Of a stretch of 64,000 nt of DNA, positions 18,139 to 25,128 are shown piece after piece. The DNA is taken from positions 1 through 64,000 of the forward strand of contig DBXM01000051.1 of assembly GCA_002309655.1 (NCBI GenBank), read 5' to 3'. The DNA is from Mageeibacillus sp. UBA1212. GTDB taxonomy: Bacteria; Bacillota; Clostridia; UBA1212. Under the pieces are notes generated by a model that was not told the DNA's origin, made no database searches, and saw only the letters and a program-made list of their open reading frames with translations. A program made the translations under genes and the position numbers. How positions within the stretch are numbered: position 1 is the stretch's first letter; every line of letters begins with the position of its first letter.

Positions 18139-18310
18139 AATGAAAACGCTTAGTTTCGAGCTATTTTTGCGCGTACGGGTCCGAAGGTGTACAAGTGTAC
18201 TCCGAGAGGCCCGTCCGCGCAAAGCAATTTGCCGAGCAATTGCCACTGGCACCTTATTTTCACTCTTATACGGCAAATTGCGTAAAGAGCCGAAAGAAAG
18301 CGTTTTCATT
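18139..18310 (+). ncRNA. Structured repeat element, copy 2 (tandem)
   Basis: A 172-nt element directly beside copy 1. A 13-bp perfect terminal inverted repeat (18139-18151 with 18298-18310) closes it, followed by TTTCG/CGAAA. Arm A pairs 18169-18179 with 18210-18220 with one mismatch and is capped by GGTGTAC/GTACTCC (18186-18192 with 18197-18203). Arm B pairs 18224-18234 with 18271-18281, 11 perfect pairs. Nearly every stem differs from copy 1 by paired substitutions. Its right end overlaps the stop codon (18309-18311) of the deacetylase gene, so it may also act as that gene's 3' hairpin. Confidence 0.72.
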
Positions 18311-19538
18311 AGTGGTCGATGCGGCGGATTTCATAACCCTCCGCGCGGATATAATCGATCAAATCGCCCAGCACCGTTGCGTTCGTTGACGAGACAGCGT
18401 GCAGCAGGTATACGCAGCCGGGGTGCAGCGTATCCTTCATTTTCTGCAGCGACGCAGCAGGTTCAGGCTGGGCAGTTGGCTCGTAGTCGCCGTAGGCGAA
18501 CGACCAGAATACCGAGTAGTATCCGAGGTAGCTTGCGAGCGCAAGGTCTCTCGGGCAGCTGGCGCCCTGGGGCGGCCTGAAGAAAAGCATTGTAAAGTCG
18601 TCGCCGAGAACCTTCTTGAGCTTCCTGTAGACGGAGTTGAGCTCCTCCACAAATTCCTCGTTGGAGAGCGTCGGCATGACCTTGTGGTGTTCCGTGTGAG
18701 AGCCGATAAGGTGCCCTTCGGCGAGCATGCGCTTCATAATGGGAAGAGTCTTGCTGCCCTCGTCGACGAAGCCGCCGGTCACGAAGAAGATCGCCTGAAC
18801 GTTCTTAGCCTTAAGGGTGTCGAGAATCTTCTCGGTGTTGCCGTTTTCATATCCGCAGTCGAAGGTCAGATAGCAGACCTTCTGATCGGTGTTCTTGCGG
18901 TAGATGCCGCCGTAGTTTCTGAGGTAGTTGAGCGTGCTCTGGTAGCGGTCCCAGGGATAGGTGACGTTGCCGTTGGCGTCGCGTTTGACGGCGCCCGGAT
19001 ACCAGTCGAAGCTTCCGTCGGAGCAGTCCTCGAACGCGGTTCTGGGAATGTCATCCAGGAACGAGAAGTCGATATCGGCGGGGTCAATGATTCTCGCTGC
19101 GACGTCGTCGATTCCGTGAGGCGTTGTAGGATTTGAAGCCGTGGGAGCCGGTGTGGGGGTAGGCGTCGGAGTCGGCGTCGGCGTGGGAGTCGGCGTCGGC
19201 GTAGGGGTAGGCGTGGAAGTCGTGCTTCCCGTCTCCGGAGGAACGTCAGTCGCCGGATTTACGTCGGGAGTAGTTTCCCCGGGAACGGCGGTTTCGTCGC
19301 CCTGAGGCAGCGGAGTGGCTTCCGCGGATTCGGTATTGTCCGCCGGAGCTTCTGTCGGGGTGGCAATCGCCACGTCGTCTGTTGGCGACGGGTTGTTCCT
19401 GTTCTTGCCGGTTTTAACCAGCGCCGCGATTTCGACGCCGATAAAGATGGCAAGAATGAGGATGATTATGATCATAAAAGTCGACTTTTTGTTGCCGCTG
19501 AATTTTGAACCTTTAACGTTTTTATCATTTGCATTCAT
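18309..19538 (-). CDS. PdaA-like polysaccharide deacetylase with Thr-Pro spacer
   Basis: A 409-residue protein with a membrane helix (about 20-42), a Thr/Pro/Glu-rich spacer to about residue 140, and a NodB deacetylase domain of the PdaA type. Motifs: TFDCGYENG with Asp227 as the likely base, SHTEHH metal histidines, FRPPQGA, FWSFAYGDYE and YLLHAVS. PdaA enzymes deacetylate N-acetylmuramic acid in peptidoglycan, leading to muramic-delta-lactam in spore cortex, though relatives act on vegetative wall. It looks catalytically complete, unlike its neighbour at 15931-17166. Its promoter is at 19610-19638. Confidence 0.88.
   Translation of the reverse strand: MNANDKNVKGSKFSGNKKSTFMIIIILILAIFIGVEIAALVKTGKNRNNPSPTDDVAIATPTEAPADNTESAEATPLPQGDETAVPGETTPDVNPATDVPPETGSTTSTPTPTPTPTPTPTPTPTPTPTPAPTASNPTTPHGIDDVAARIIDPADIDFSFLDDIPRTAFEDCSDGSFDWYPGAVKRDANGNVTYPWDRYQSTLNYLRNYGGIYRKNTDQKVCYLTFDCGYENGNTEKILDTLKAKNVQAIFFVTGGFVDEGSKTLPIMKRMLAEGHLIGSHTEHHKVMPTLSNEEFVEELNSVYRKLKKVLGDDFTMLFFRPPQGASCPRDLALASYLGYYSVFWSFAYGDYEPTAQPEPAASLQKMKDTLHPGCVYLLHAVSSTNATVLGDLIDYIRAEGYEIRRIDH
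19147..19215. repeat. Hexanucleotide repeat encoding a Thr-Pro spacer
   Basis: A GTNGGN-type tract within the deacetylase gene, read on the minus strand as alternating Thr-Pro. It is shorter than the one at 16749-16925 but of the same kind. Confidence 0.8.
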
Positions 19539-19609
19539 AATTAAATACCCCCGGGGCGTTTGTTATGCGTGAACAGAAACATGAAAGCCTCTTATTTGCA
19601 TACACATTT

Positions 19610-19638
19610 ATTATACACCTTTTGTGCCGGCAGTTCAA
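19610..19638 (-). promoter_or_regulatory. Sigma-A promoter of the PdaA-like gene
   Basis: On the minus strand, TTGAAC (19633-19638) and TATAAT (19610-19615) are separated by 17 bases. The spacer ends in AAAAGGTG, similar to the promoters at 26523-26551 and 53387-53415. It leads to the start codon at 19538. Confidence 0.75.
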
Positions 19639-19662
19639 GTATTTATATATACGCGCAAAATA

Positions 19663-19709
19663 AAGGCGGGCCCTCCGCGCCGCGACAGAAGACGCTCAGG
19701 TCCGCCCTT
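19663..19709 (-). terminator. Probable terminator of ilvE
   Basis: On the minus strand AAGGGCGG (19702-19709) pairs with CCGCCTT (19663-19669) with one bulge, across a 30-base loop, followed by TTATTTTG. It is placed 40 bases after the ilvE stop. The loop is long, so confidence is moderate. Confidence 0.5.
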
Positions 19710-19748
19710 CAAAATTATCCGGTTTCAAGTCCGCCGCGAGGCCTTCCT

Positions 19749-20783
19749 TTAGGCGTTCTCGACCACTTTAACGACCCAGCCCTCGGGCCCCGGAATCCTT
19801 CCCATCTGGATGCCGGTAAGCGTGTCGTAAAGTTTCTGCAGCACGGGTCCCATTTTCTCCATGCCACTCGGGAATTCGATGACGCCGCCGTCGTAGGTGA
19901 TTTTTCCGACAGGCGAGATGACGGCGGCCGTTCCGCACAGACCGCACTCCGCGAAGTCCTTCACCTCGGTGAACGGAATCTCGCGCTCCTCCGCCTTCAT
20001 TCCCAGAATTTCGCTTGCGACGTAAACGAGCGAGCGCCTTGTGATTGACGGCAGGATCGTGGTGGATTTGGGAGTGACAATCGTTCCGTCCTTCGTGACG
20101 AAGATAAAGTTCGCTCCGCCGGTCTCCTCGACGTGGGTTCTGGTTGCGGCGTCAAGGTACATGTTCTCGTTGAAGCCGAGCTCGTGGGCGTGTTCGATTG
20201 CGTAAAGACTCATCGCGTAGTTGAGGCCCGCTTTCACGTGGCCGGTTCCGTGAGGCGCAGCGCGGTCGAAGTCGCTGACCATCAGGCTGACGGGTTTCGC
20301 GCCGCCTTTAAAATACGGTCCGACCGGAGAGACGAAAATTCTGAACTCGTACTCGACGGCGGGTTTGACGCCGAGTACGGGACTTGTTGCAAAAAGAACG
20401 GGTCTCACGTAAAGCGTAGCGCCCGAGCCGTAAGGCGGCACGTAGTCGGCGTTCGCTTTGATGACTTCTTTAACAGCCTCAATGAAGCGGTCCTCCGGGA
20501 ATACGGGAATGCAGAGCCTTCTGGCGCTCTCGGCAATTCTCGCGGCGTTCAGGTCGGGCCTGAAGCAGACGATGTCGCCCTTCTCGGTCCGGTAGGCCTT
20601 AAGGCCCTCGAAACACGTCTGAGCGTACTGAATGACGCCGGCTGACTCGTTGATTACGACGTTCGGGTCGCCGGACATTCTACCCTCGTCCCACTTGCCG
20701 TCTTTGTATTCGGAGACAAACCTGAAAGGCGTTGTTCTGTACTGAAATCCGATGTTCGGCCAATCCATTTCAACTGTTGACAT
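19749..20783 (-). CDS. ilvE: Branched-chain amino acid aminotransferase
   Basis: A 344-residue class IV PLP aminotransferase of the long BCAT type. The PLP lysine is Lys184 in GTGHVKAGLNYA; GSGATLYVRP, EETGGANF and CGLCGTAAVISP are the usual family blocks. It transfers amino groups between glutamate and the 2-oxo acids of leucine, isoleucine and valine; the oxo acids can also serve as precursors of branched fatty acids, a possible link to the lipid genes nearby. It stands alone, with its own promoter and a terminator-like hairpin in its leader. Confidence 0.95.
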   Translation of the reverse strand: MSTVEMDWPNIGFQYRTTPFRFVSEYKDGKWDEGRMSGDPNVVINESAGVIQYAQTCFEGLKAYRTEKGDIVCFRPDLNAARIAESARRLCIPVFPEDRFIEAVKEVIKANADYVPPYGSGATLYVRPVLFATSPVLGVKPAVEYEFRIFVSPVGPYFKGGAKPVSLMVSDFDRAAPHGTGHVKAGLNYAMSLYAIEHAHELGFNENMYLDAATRTHVEETGGANFIFVTKDGTIVTPKSTTILPSITRRSLVYVASEILGMKAEEREIPFTEVKDFAECGLCGTAAVISPVGKITYDGGVIEFPSGMEKMGPVLQKLYDTLTGIQMGRIPGPEGWVVKVVENA

Positions 20784-20818
20784 AATGTTTCACTCCCTGC
20801 TTTGCTTAAAAAATCAAA

Positions 20819-20838
20819 GCCCCGGGCTGCCCCGGGGC
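20819..20838 (-). terminator. Terminator-like hairpin in the ilvE leader
   Basis: A perfect 8-bp stem (20819-20826 with 20831-20838, loop CTGC), followed on the minus strand by TTTGATTTTTT (20808-20818). It lies between the ilvE promoter (20871-20899) and the ilvE start (20783). It would stop both read-through from plsY and the gene's own transcripts unless it is overcome, which fits attenuation. Confidence 0.7.
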
Positions 20839-20870
20839 GTCCGTGAAGCGGTACTTACCGCCGCTTCTTT

Positions 20871-20899
20871 ATTCTAACACTCATTTGCGGCCGTGTCAA
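20871..20899 (-). promoter_or_regulatory. Sigma-A promoter of ilvE
   Basis: On the minus strand, a consensus TTGACA (20894-20899) and TAGAAT (20871-20876) with a 17-base spacer. The predicted transcript starts near 20864, inside a second hairpin (GAAGCGG/CCGCTTC, 20845-20867), about 80 bases before the start codon. The leader has no ATG, so it contains no obvious leader peptide. Confidence 0.8.
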
Positions 20900-20939
20900 C
20901 GGCAAGAGTTTGCTGAAAGCGCTTTCGGCGGACCGCCTT

Positions 20940-21641
20940 TCAGGAATTCTTCCCGTCTTTCCCGTCCGCTTCTTCGTTCTTCTTTCCCGCGTTCTTGAAG
21001 CTGAGCTTCGACTCCTTCCCCGTGAAGAGGCGGACCAGGTTCGAGCGGTGCCGCACAATCAGCAGCACGACAAGAATTATGCAGACAAAGAAGAACACCG
21101 TAAGCCCCTTCGTGTTCTCCGCCCAGCCGCCAAGGAACCACACCGGCACCGGGAACGCCAGCGCCGCCAGCACTGAGCCCAGCGAAACGTAGCGCGTGAT
21201 CAGGACCACAATAATGAACACGCCGAGTGCGATTAAGGCCGGAACCGGCGCCAGGAAAAGCATCACCGAGAACGAAACCAGAACGCCCTTCCCGCCTTTG
21301 AAGCCGAAATACACGGGCCAGTTGTGACCTGCAACGCAGCCGAGCGCCGCCGCGAGCATCGAATAGAGCCCCAGAAAGTGGTCGCGGCAGGCAACGTAAA
21401 CGATCAGGCAAGGAATAAGGCAGGAGACGATTCCTTTTAAGAAGTCGAGCACGAGGGTCAGCGCCGCCGCCTTTTTGCCGAAGGTGCGGAGCATGTTCGT
21501 GGTGCCCGCGTTCCCGCTGCCGAATTCGCGAACGTCCTTCCCGTAGAACGCCTTTGACACGATCACGCCGGCGTTCAGGCTTCCGATCAGGTAGCCCGCC
21601 AGCGCAAACGCGGATATTACAAGATACTGGACGAATGTCAT
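20940..21641 (-). CDS. plsY: PlsY, acyl-phosphate:glycerol-3-phosphate acyltransferase
   Basis: A 233-residue integral membrane protein with five or more helices. It carries the PlsY motifs GSLNAG near residue 21, the FGSGNAGTTNMLRT block, KG in LDFLKG and the GHNWPVYFGFKGGKG block. It makes lysophosphatidate from acyl phosphate and glycerol 3-phosphate. The last 25 residues are a charged Lys/Glu tail beyond the usual end. Acyl phosphate could come from PlsX or from the FakA/FakB pair at 1.6-4.4 kb. It follows der by 16 bases. Confidence 0.94.
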   Translation of the reverse strand: MTFVQYLVISAFALAGYLIGSLNAGVIVSKAFYGKDVREFGSGNAGTTNMLRTFGKKAAALTLVLDFLKGIVSCLIPCLIVYVACRDHFLGLYSMLAAALGCVAGHNWPVYFGFKGGKGVLVSFSVMLFLAPVPALIALGVFIIVVLITRYVSLGSVLAALAFPVPVWFLGGWAENTKGLTVFFFVCIILVVLLIVRHRSNLVRLFTGKESKLSFKNAGKKNEEADGKDGKNS

Positions 21642-21657
21642 TTAATAAGCCTCCGTT

Positions 21658-23010
21658 TCAGTAAACGTTCTCCTCCGCCGCCTGCTTTTCGCTCTTCTCG
21701 CGGAGCTTGAACACGATCGGCGTTCCATCGAAGCCGAAGTTTTTGCGGATGCGGTTCTCGATGTAGCGCAGGTAGGAAAAATGGAAAAGCTTTACGCTGT
21801 TGCAGAACACCGCGAACGTGGGCGGGGCCACCGCGACCTGGGTCATGTAGTAGATTTTCAGGCGTCTGCCCTTGTCGGAGGGCGGCTGTACCACCGCCAC
21901 CGCCTCATTGAGAACGTCGTTCAGCATTCCAGTCGAGACGCGCTTTCTGCTCTCGTTGTACACGTTGACAACGGTCTCGAAAAGGTCGTTGACCCGCTTT
22001 CCGGTCAAAGCGGAAATGAAAACTATCGGCGCAAACATCATAAAATTGAAGCTGTTCAGCACGCCTTCGCGGTACTTTTCGAGGGTTCCGGTCTCTTTTT
22101 CGATAAGGTCCCACTTGTTGACGGCGACCACAAGCCCCCTGCCCTTGTCGTTGGCGTAGCCCGCGATCTTGGTGTCCTGTTCGGTCACTCCGTCCACCGC
22201 GTCAACAACGATAACGCACACGTCGCACCTGTCGACCGCGTCCAGCGCCCGCATGATGCTGTAGCGTTCCACGTCGTCGTTGACCTTGCCGCGCTTGCGC
22301 ATTCCGGCCGTGTCGATAAAGCAGAATTTCCTGCCTTTGATCTTGACGTAGGTGTCTATAGCGTCGCGGGTGGTTCCCGAAATATCGCTGACGATAACGC
22401 GGTCCTCGCCCAGAATCTTGTTGATAAGTGAAGATTTGCCGGCGTTCGGCTTTCCGATGACCGCCACTTTGATTACGTCCGCGTCGTCCTCTTCGTCCCG
22501 GTGTTCGGGAAGGTAGTCGTAAACCGCGTCAAGCAGTTCGCCGATTCCGAGGCCGTGGGCCGCCGAAACCGTGCAGAGATCGCCGATGCCCAGGTTGTAG
22601 AAGTCGTACGCCTCCGCGGGCGTCTCGCCGATCGTGTCGACCTTGTTCACGCAGAGGATCACGGGCTTTCCGGTCTTTGTCAGCACCGCCGCGATTTCCT
22701 CGTCCGCGGACGTGATCCCGTCCTTGAAGTCGACCATGAACACGACGACGTCCGCCATTCTGATAGCGGTCTCCGCCTGCCTGCGCATCTCGGAGGGAAT
22801 GATCTCGTCCGAAGCGGGTTCGATGCCGCCGGTGTCAACGAGCGAGAACCGCCTTCCGCGCCACTCCGCGTCCGCGATTATTCTGTCGCGCGTGACTCCC
22901 GGAGTGTCCTCGACGATTGAAATTCTCTTTCCGCATATATAATTAAAGAGCGAAGATTTGCCGACGTTCGGCCGGCCCACTATCGCCACCACTGGTTTTC
23001 CCATTTTCAC
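21658..23010 (-). CDS. der: Ribosome assembly GTPase Der (EngA)
   Basis: A 450-residue protein with two tandem GTPase domains: GRPNVGKSS near residue 12 with DTPGVTRDR and NKVD, and GKPNAGKSS near 186 with DISGTTRDA, DTAGMRKRG and NKWD. A C-terminal KH-like domain follows (YYMTQVAVAPPTF). It is required for 50S subunit maturation. Placement between a DUF512 radical SAM gene and plsY is common in Clostridia. Confidence 0.96.
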   Translation of the reverse strand: MKMGKPVVAIVGRPNVGKSSLFNYICGKRISIVEDTPGVTRDRIIADAEWRGRRFSLVDTGGIEPASDEIIPSEMRRQAETAIRMADVVVFMVDFKDGITSADEEIAAVLTKTGKPVILCVNKVDTIGETPAEAYDFYNLGIGDLCTVSAAHGLGIGELLDAVYDYLPEHRDEEDDADVIKVAVIGKPNAGKSSLINKILGEDRVIVSDISGTTRDAIDTYVKIKGRKFCFIDTAGMRKRGKVNDDVERYSIMRALDAVDRCDVCVIVVDAVDGVTEQDTKIAGYANDKGRGLVVAVNKWDLIEKETGTLEKYREGVLNSFNFMMFAPIVFISALTGKRVNDLFETVVNVYNESRKRVSTGMLNDVLNEAVAVVQPPSDKGRRLKIYYMTQVAVAPPTFAVFCNSVKLFHFSYLRYIENRIRKNFGFDGTPIVFKLREKSEKQAAEENVY

Positions 23011-23042
23011 TCACTCTCTTTCCGCGCCGCCGCTTTACTTTT

Positions 23043-24410
23043 TCAGCCGAACAGCAGCGCCTCGACGAAATCCGCGCCGGTCTTCCCGACCGCGACTATT
23101 CTCGCGCCGAGTTCCTTTTCCGCCTCGTCAACGGTAATGTCGTCGAGGAAGACCCGCTCGCCCGCCTTGAGCATGTTGACCGTTATCAGCACGCGGTCTC
23201 CCTTTTTGACGCCGGACTCCTTAAGTTGATCTATAAGGTCACGGCCGGTGATAAGGCCCGAAACCGTCACGTTGCTGCCGAAAAAGTCGTTTCTGATCGC
23301 CTTGACCTTAAAATCCGGCTTTTTGCCGCACGTGCGCGCGAAGTCCGCGACTTTTTCCGCGACCTCTTTAAGCTTTCTGTAGGCGATCTCGCCTGTCGCG
23401 AGCGTTCCCTCAAGGCGCCTCCTTTTAAAGAAGAGCCTGCGCCGCAGCTTTTTCGCCGCCTCGCGGTCTTCGAGCACCTCGCTAACCTCCGATTCCAGAA
23501 GCCTCAGCATGCCCACGCCGTCCTCAAGCGACGGAAAGCCGTCGTATTCGTCCTCGCCCGGCAGCGGCAGCCCCGCCTTCACGTAAAACTCGTCGGACGC
23601 GTACACGAACGAATTCCCGCGCATGATACGCGCCATTTGCCTGTAGTCCTCGATCAGCCTGACCGTCTCCAGCGCCTCTTTTTCGGTGAACGGCCTGAGC
23701 GGGCAAAGCCCCTCGCGGTACCTTGTGAGACCGACCGGAACCACCGAAACCGAGTTGAAATTCTCCGGAAGCGCCAGCAGCGAATCGAGCGTGAACTTCA
23801 GCTCCGCGCCGTCGTTCCAGCCGGGAACGAGCACTATCTGGCCGTTCACGGTGATTCCCGCGTCGAGAAGCACCTTCAGTTTTTCCGCGATGTCGCCCGC
23901 GCCTCTGTGACCCAGCATTCTGACCCGCAGCTCCGGGTTCATCGTGTGGATCGACACGTTCACCGGCGAAATGTGGTAGCCCGCGAGCCGTTTCAGTTCC
24001 TGCATCGTGCAGTTCGTCAGCGTGACATAGCTGCCGGTCAGGAACGAGAGCCTCAGGTCGTCGTCTTTAAAATAGAGCGTGTCCCGCATTCCCGGCGGCA
24101 TCTGGTCGATGAAGCAGAAAATGCACGAATTCGCGCAGTGCCGGTCCTTCGCCAGCATCGGGTTCTCGAACTCGATTCCCGCGTCCTCGTACTCCTCTTT
24201 TTCAAGAACCGCCGTGAACTCCGTGCCGTCCGGCCTCACCGCCGTCACCTCGGGGTTCGCGTCGGCAATGTAGTACCTGTAGTCGAAAATGTCCACAAGC
24301 TCATGTCCGGAAACGGCCGCCACCGCGTCGCCGGCTTTTAATCCCGCACGCTCCGCGGGACTTCCCGGGTCGACGCTTTTTATGATTTTTTCTTTAAGCT
24401 CATAATGCAT
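23043..24410 (-). CDS. DUF512 family radical SAM protein with PDZ domain
   Basis: A 455-residue protein. A PDZ-like domain (SPAERAGLKAGDAV) occupies about 10-65, then the radical SAM cysteines Cys92-x3-Cys96-x2-Cys99 (CANSCIFC) in a variant spacing typical of the DUF512 group, and a long C-terminal DUF512 region. The family occurs next to der in many anaerobic Firmicutes; its reaction is unknown. It is probably the first gene of the operon with der and plsY. Confidence 0.9.
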   Translation of the reverse strand: MHYELKEKIIKSVDPGSPAERAGLKAGDAVAAVSGHELVDIFDYRYYIADANPEVTAVRPDGTEFTAVLEKEEYEDAGIEFENPMLAKDRHCANSCIFCFIDQMPPGMRDTLYFKDDDLRLSFLTGSYVTLTNCTMQELKRLAGYHISPVNVSIHTMNPELRVRMLGHRGAGDIAEKLKVLLDAGITVNGQIVLVPGWNDGAELKFTLDSLLALPENFNSVSVVPVGLTRYREGLCPLRPFTEKEALETVRLIEDYRQMARIMRGNSFVYASDEFYVKAGLPLPGEDEYDGFPSLEDGVGMLRLLESEVSEVLEDREAAKKLRRRLFFKRRRLEGTLATGEIAYRKLKEVAEKVADFARTCGKKPDFKVKAIRNDFFGSNVTVSGLITGRDLIDQLKESGVKKGDRVLITVNMLKAGERVFLDDITVDEAEKELGARIVAVGKTGADFVEALLFG

Positions 24411-24629
24411 GGCCGTCCCCCGGCGACAATTCCCGCCCGCGCTTTTCCGTCAATCAACTTTGACGGCCGGACCCCGCAAGGCAAAAAACACTAAAAAAAA
24501 TACTGTCTTACACCCACAAGGCACATCGTTTTCGTCTCTGTGCCGCGGTCAAAGGCAGTAATAAAACCTGAAGCGGATAAAAACTGACAATTCCGGAGCC
24601 GACCCCGGGAACGAAACGCCCGTTACTCA

Positions 24630-24662
24630 AAAACAGCTGTCAATAAAATCAACAGCTGTTTT
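24630..24662 (-). terminator. Intrinsic terminator downstream of rpmF
   Basis: An 11-bp perfect stem (24630-24640 with 24652-24662) with an A/T-rich loop; the T-rich arm ends the stem on the minus strand, giving TTTTT. It lies 12 bases after the rpmF stop. The remaining 24411-24629 region shows no gene. Confidence 0.8.
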
Positions 24663-24673
24663 AAGAGACGGAA

Positions 24674-24856
24674 TCATTCCTCTGCCATCTTGATAACCTC
24701 ACGGCCCTTGTAGTAACCGCAGGAACCGCACACGGAATGCGCGAGTTTAAGATTATGGCACTGCGGGCATTTCACAAGGCTCGGCGCCTCCAGCTTCCAG
24801 TTAGCTCTTCTGGAACGACTTCTTGCCTTAGACCATCTTCTCTTCGGACAAATCAT
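24674..24856 (-). CDS. rpmF: 50S ribosomal protein L32
   Basis: A 60-residue L32 with the usual CPKRRWSKARSRSRR start and a four-cysteine zinc knuckle (CPQC and CGSCG, about residues 34-50). The strong AGGAGG upstream fits a ribosomal protein. The gene for YceD/DUF177, which usually precedes rpmF, is missing here; instead the gene has its own promoter and terminator. Confidence 0.95.
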   Translation of the reverse strand: MICPKRRWSKARSRSRRANWKLEAPSLVKCPQCHNLKLAHSVCGSCGYYKGREVIKMAEE

Positions 24857-24950
24857 TTTTCACACCTCCTGCTGTAAAAGCTGATTTTTTCAGTTTCGCG
24901 TGCTTCTTCAGAAGCGTCGCAAAACGCTATCTTCAAAACAGACGGATGTT

Positions 24951-24979
24951 ATTATAACTCTATTGCGGACCCAAGTCAA
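24951..24979 (-). promoter_or_regulatory. Sigma-A promoter of rpmF
   Basis: On the minus strand, TTGACT (24974-24979) and TATAAT (24951-24956) with a 17-base spacer, about 95 bases upstream of the rpmF start. Confidence 0.8.
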
Positions 24980-25049
24980 CAAGTTTTTTACGAAAAATCG
25001 AGAAAATCCGTAAAAATCGCAAAATAACGCCGCAAAAAACCGCAGGACA

Positions 25050-25082
25050 GCCGGCGCGCGGCAAATATTAGCGCGCGCCGGC
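25050..25082 (-). terminator. Terminator hairpin after the triple-repeat lipoprotein gene
   Basis: An 11-bp GC-only stem (25050-25060 with 25072-25082) lies 47 bases after the stop at 25129. On the minus strand a T-run follows after a 10-base delay; on the plus strand CTTCCCTTTTT follows. It is probably a terminator, insulating the rpmF promoter. Confidence 0.6.
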
Positions 25083-25128
25083 CTTCCCTTTTTAATCATC
25101 CATTAAAACCGGTAACAGGGTTAAAGCA

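Noticed and set aside
17973..18310. Interpretation of the element as an insertion sequence with transposase or as a group II intron
   Set aside because: No open frame of useful length lies inside; no domain V-like sequence; terminal repeats are part of the fold. A small non-autonomous element remains possible.
20784..20900. T-box riboswitch upstream of ilvE
   Set aside because: The leader is only about 80 bases from the predicted start and lacks the T-box sequence and stem I specifier; only an attenuator-like hairpin is supported.
24908..25099. Possible 63-residue gene on the minus strand between rpmF and the lipoprotein gene
   Set aside because: It overlaps both a strong hairpin and the rpmF promoter and has no ribosome site; not supported.
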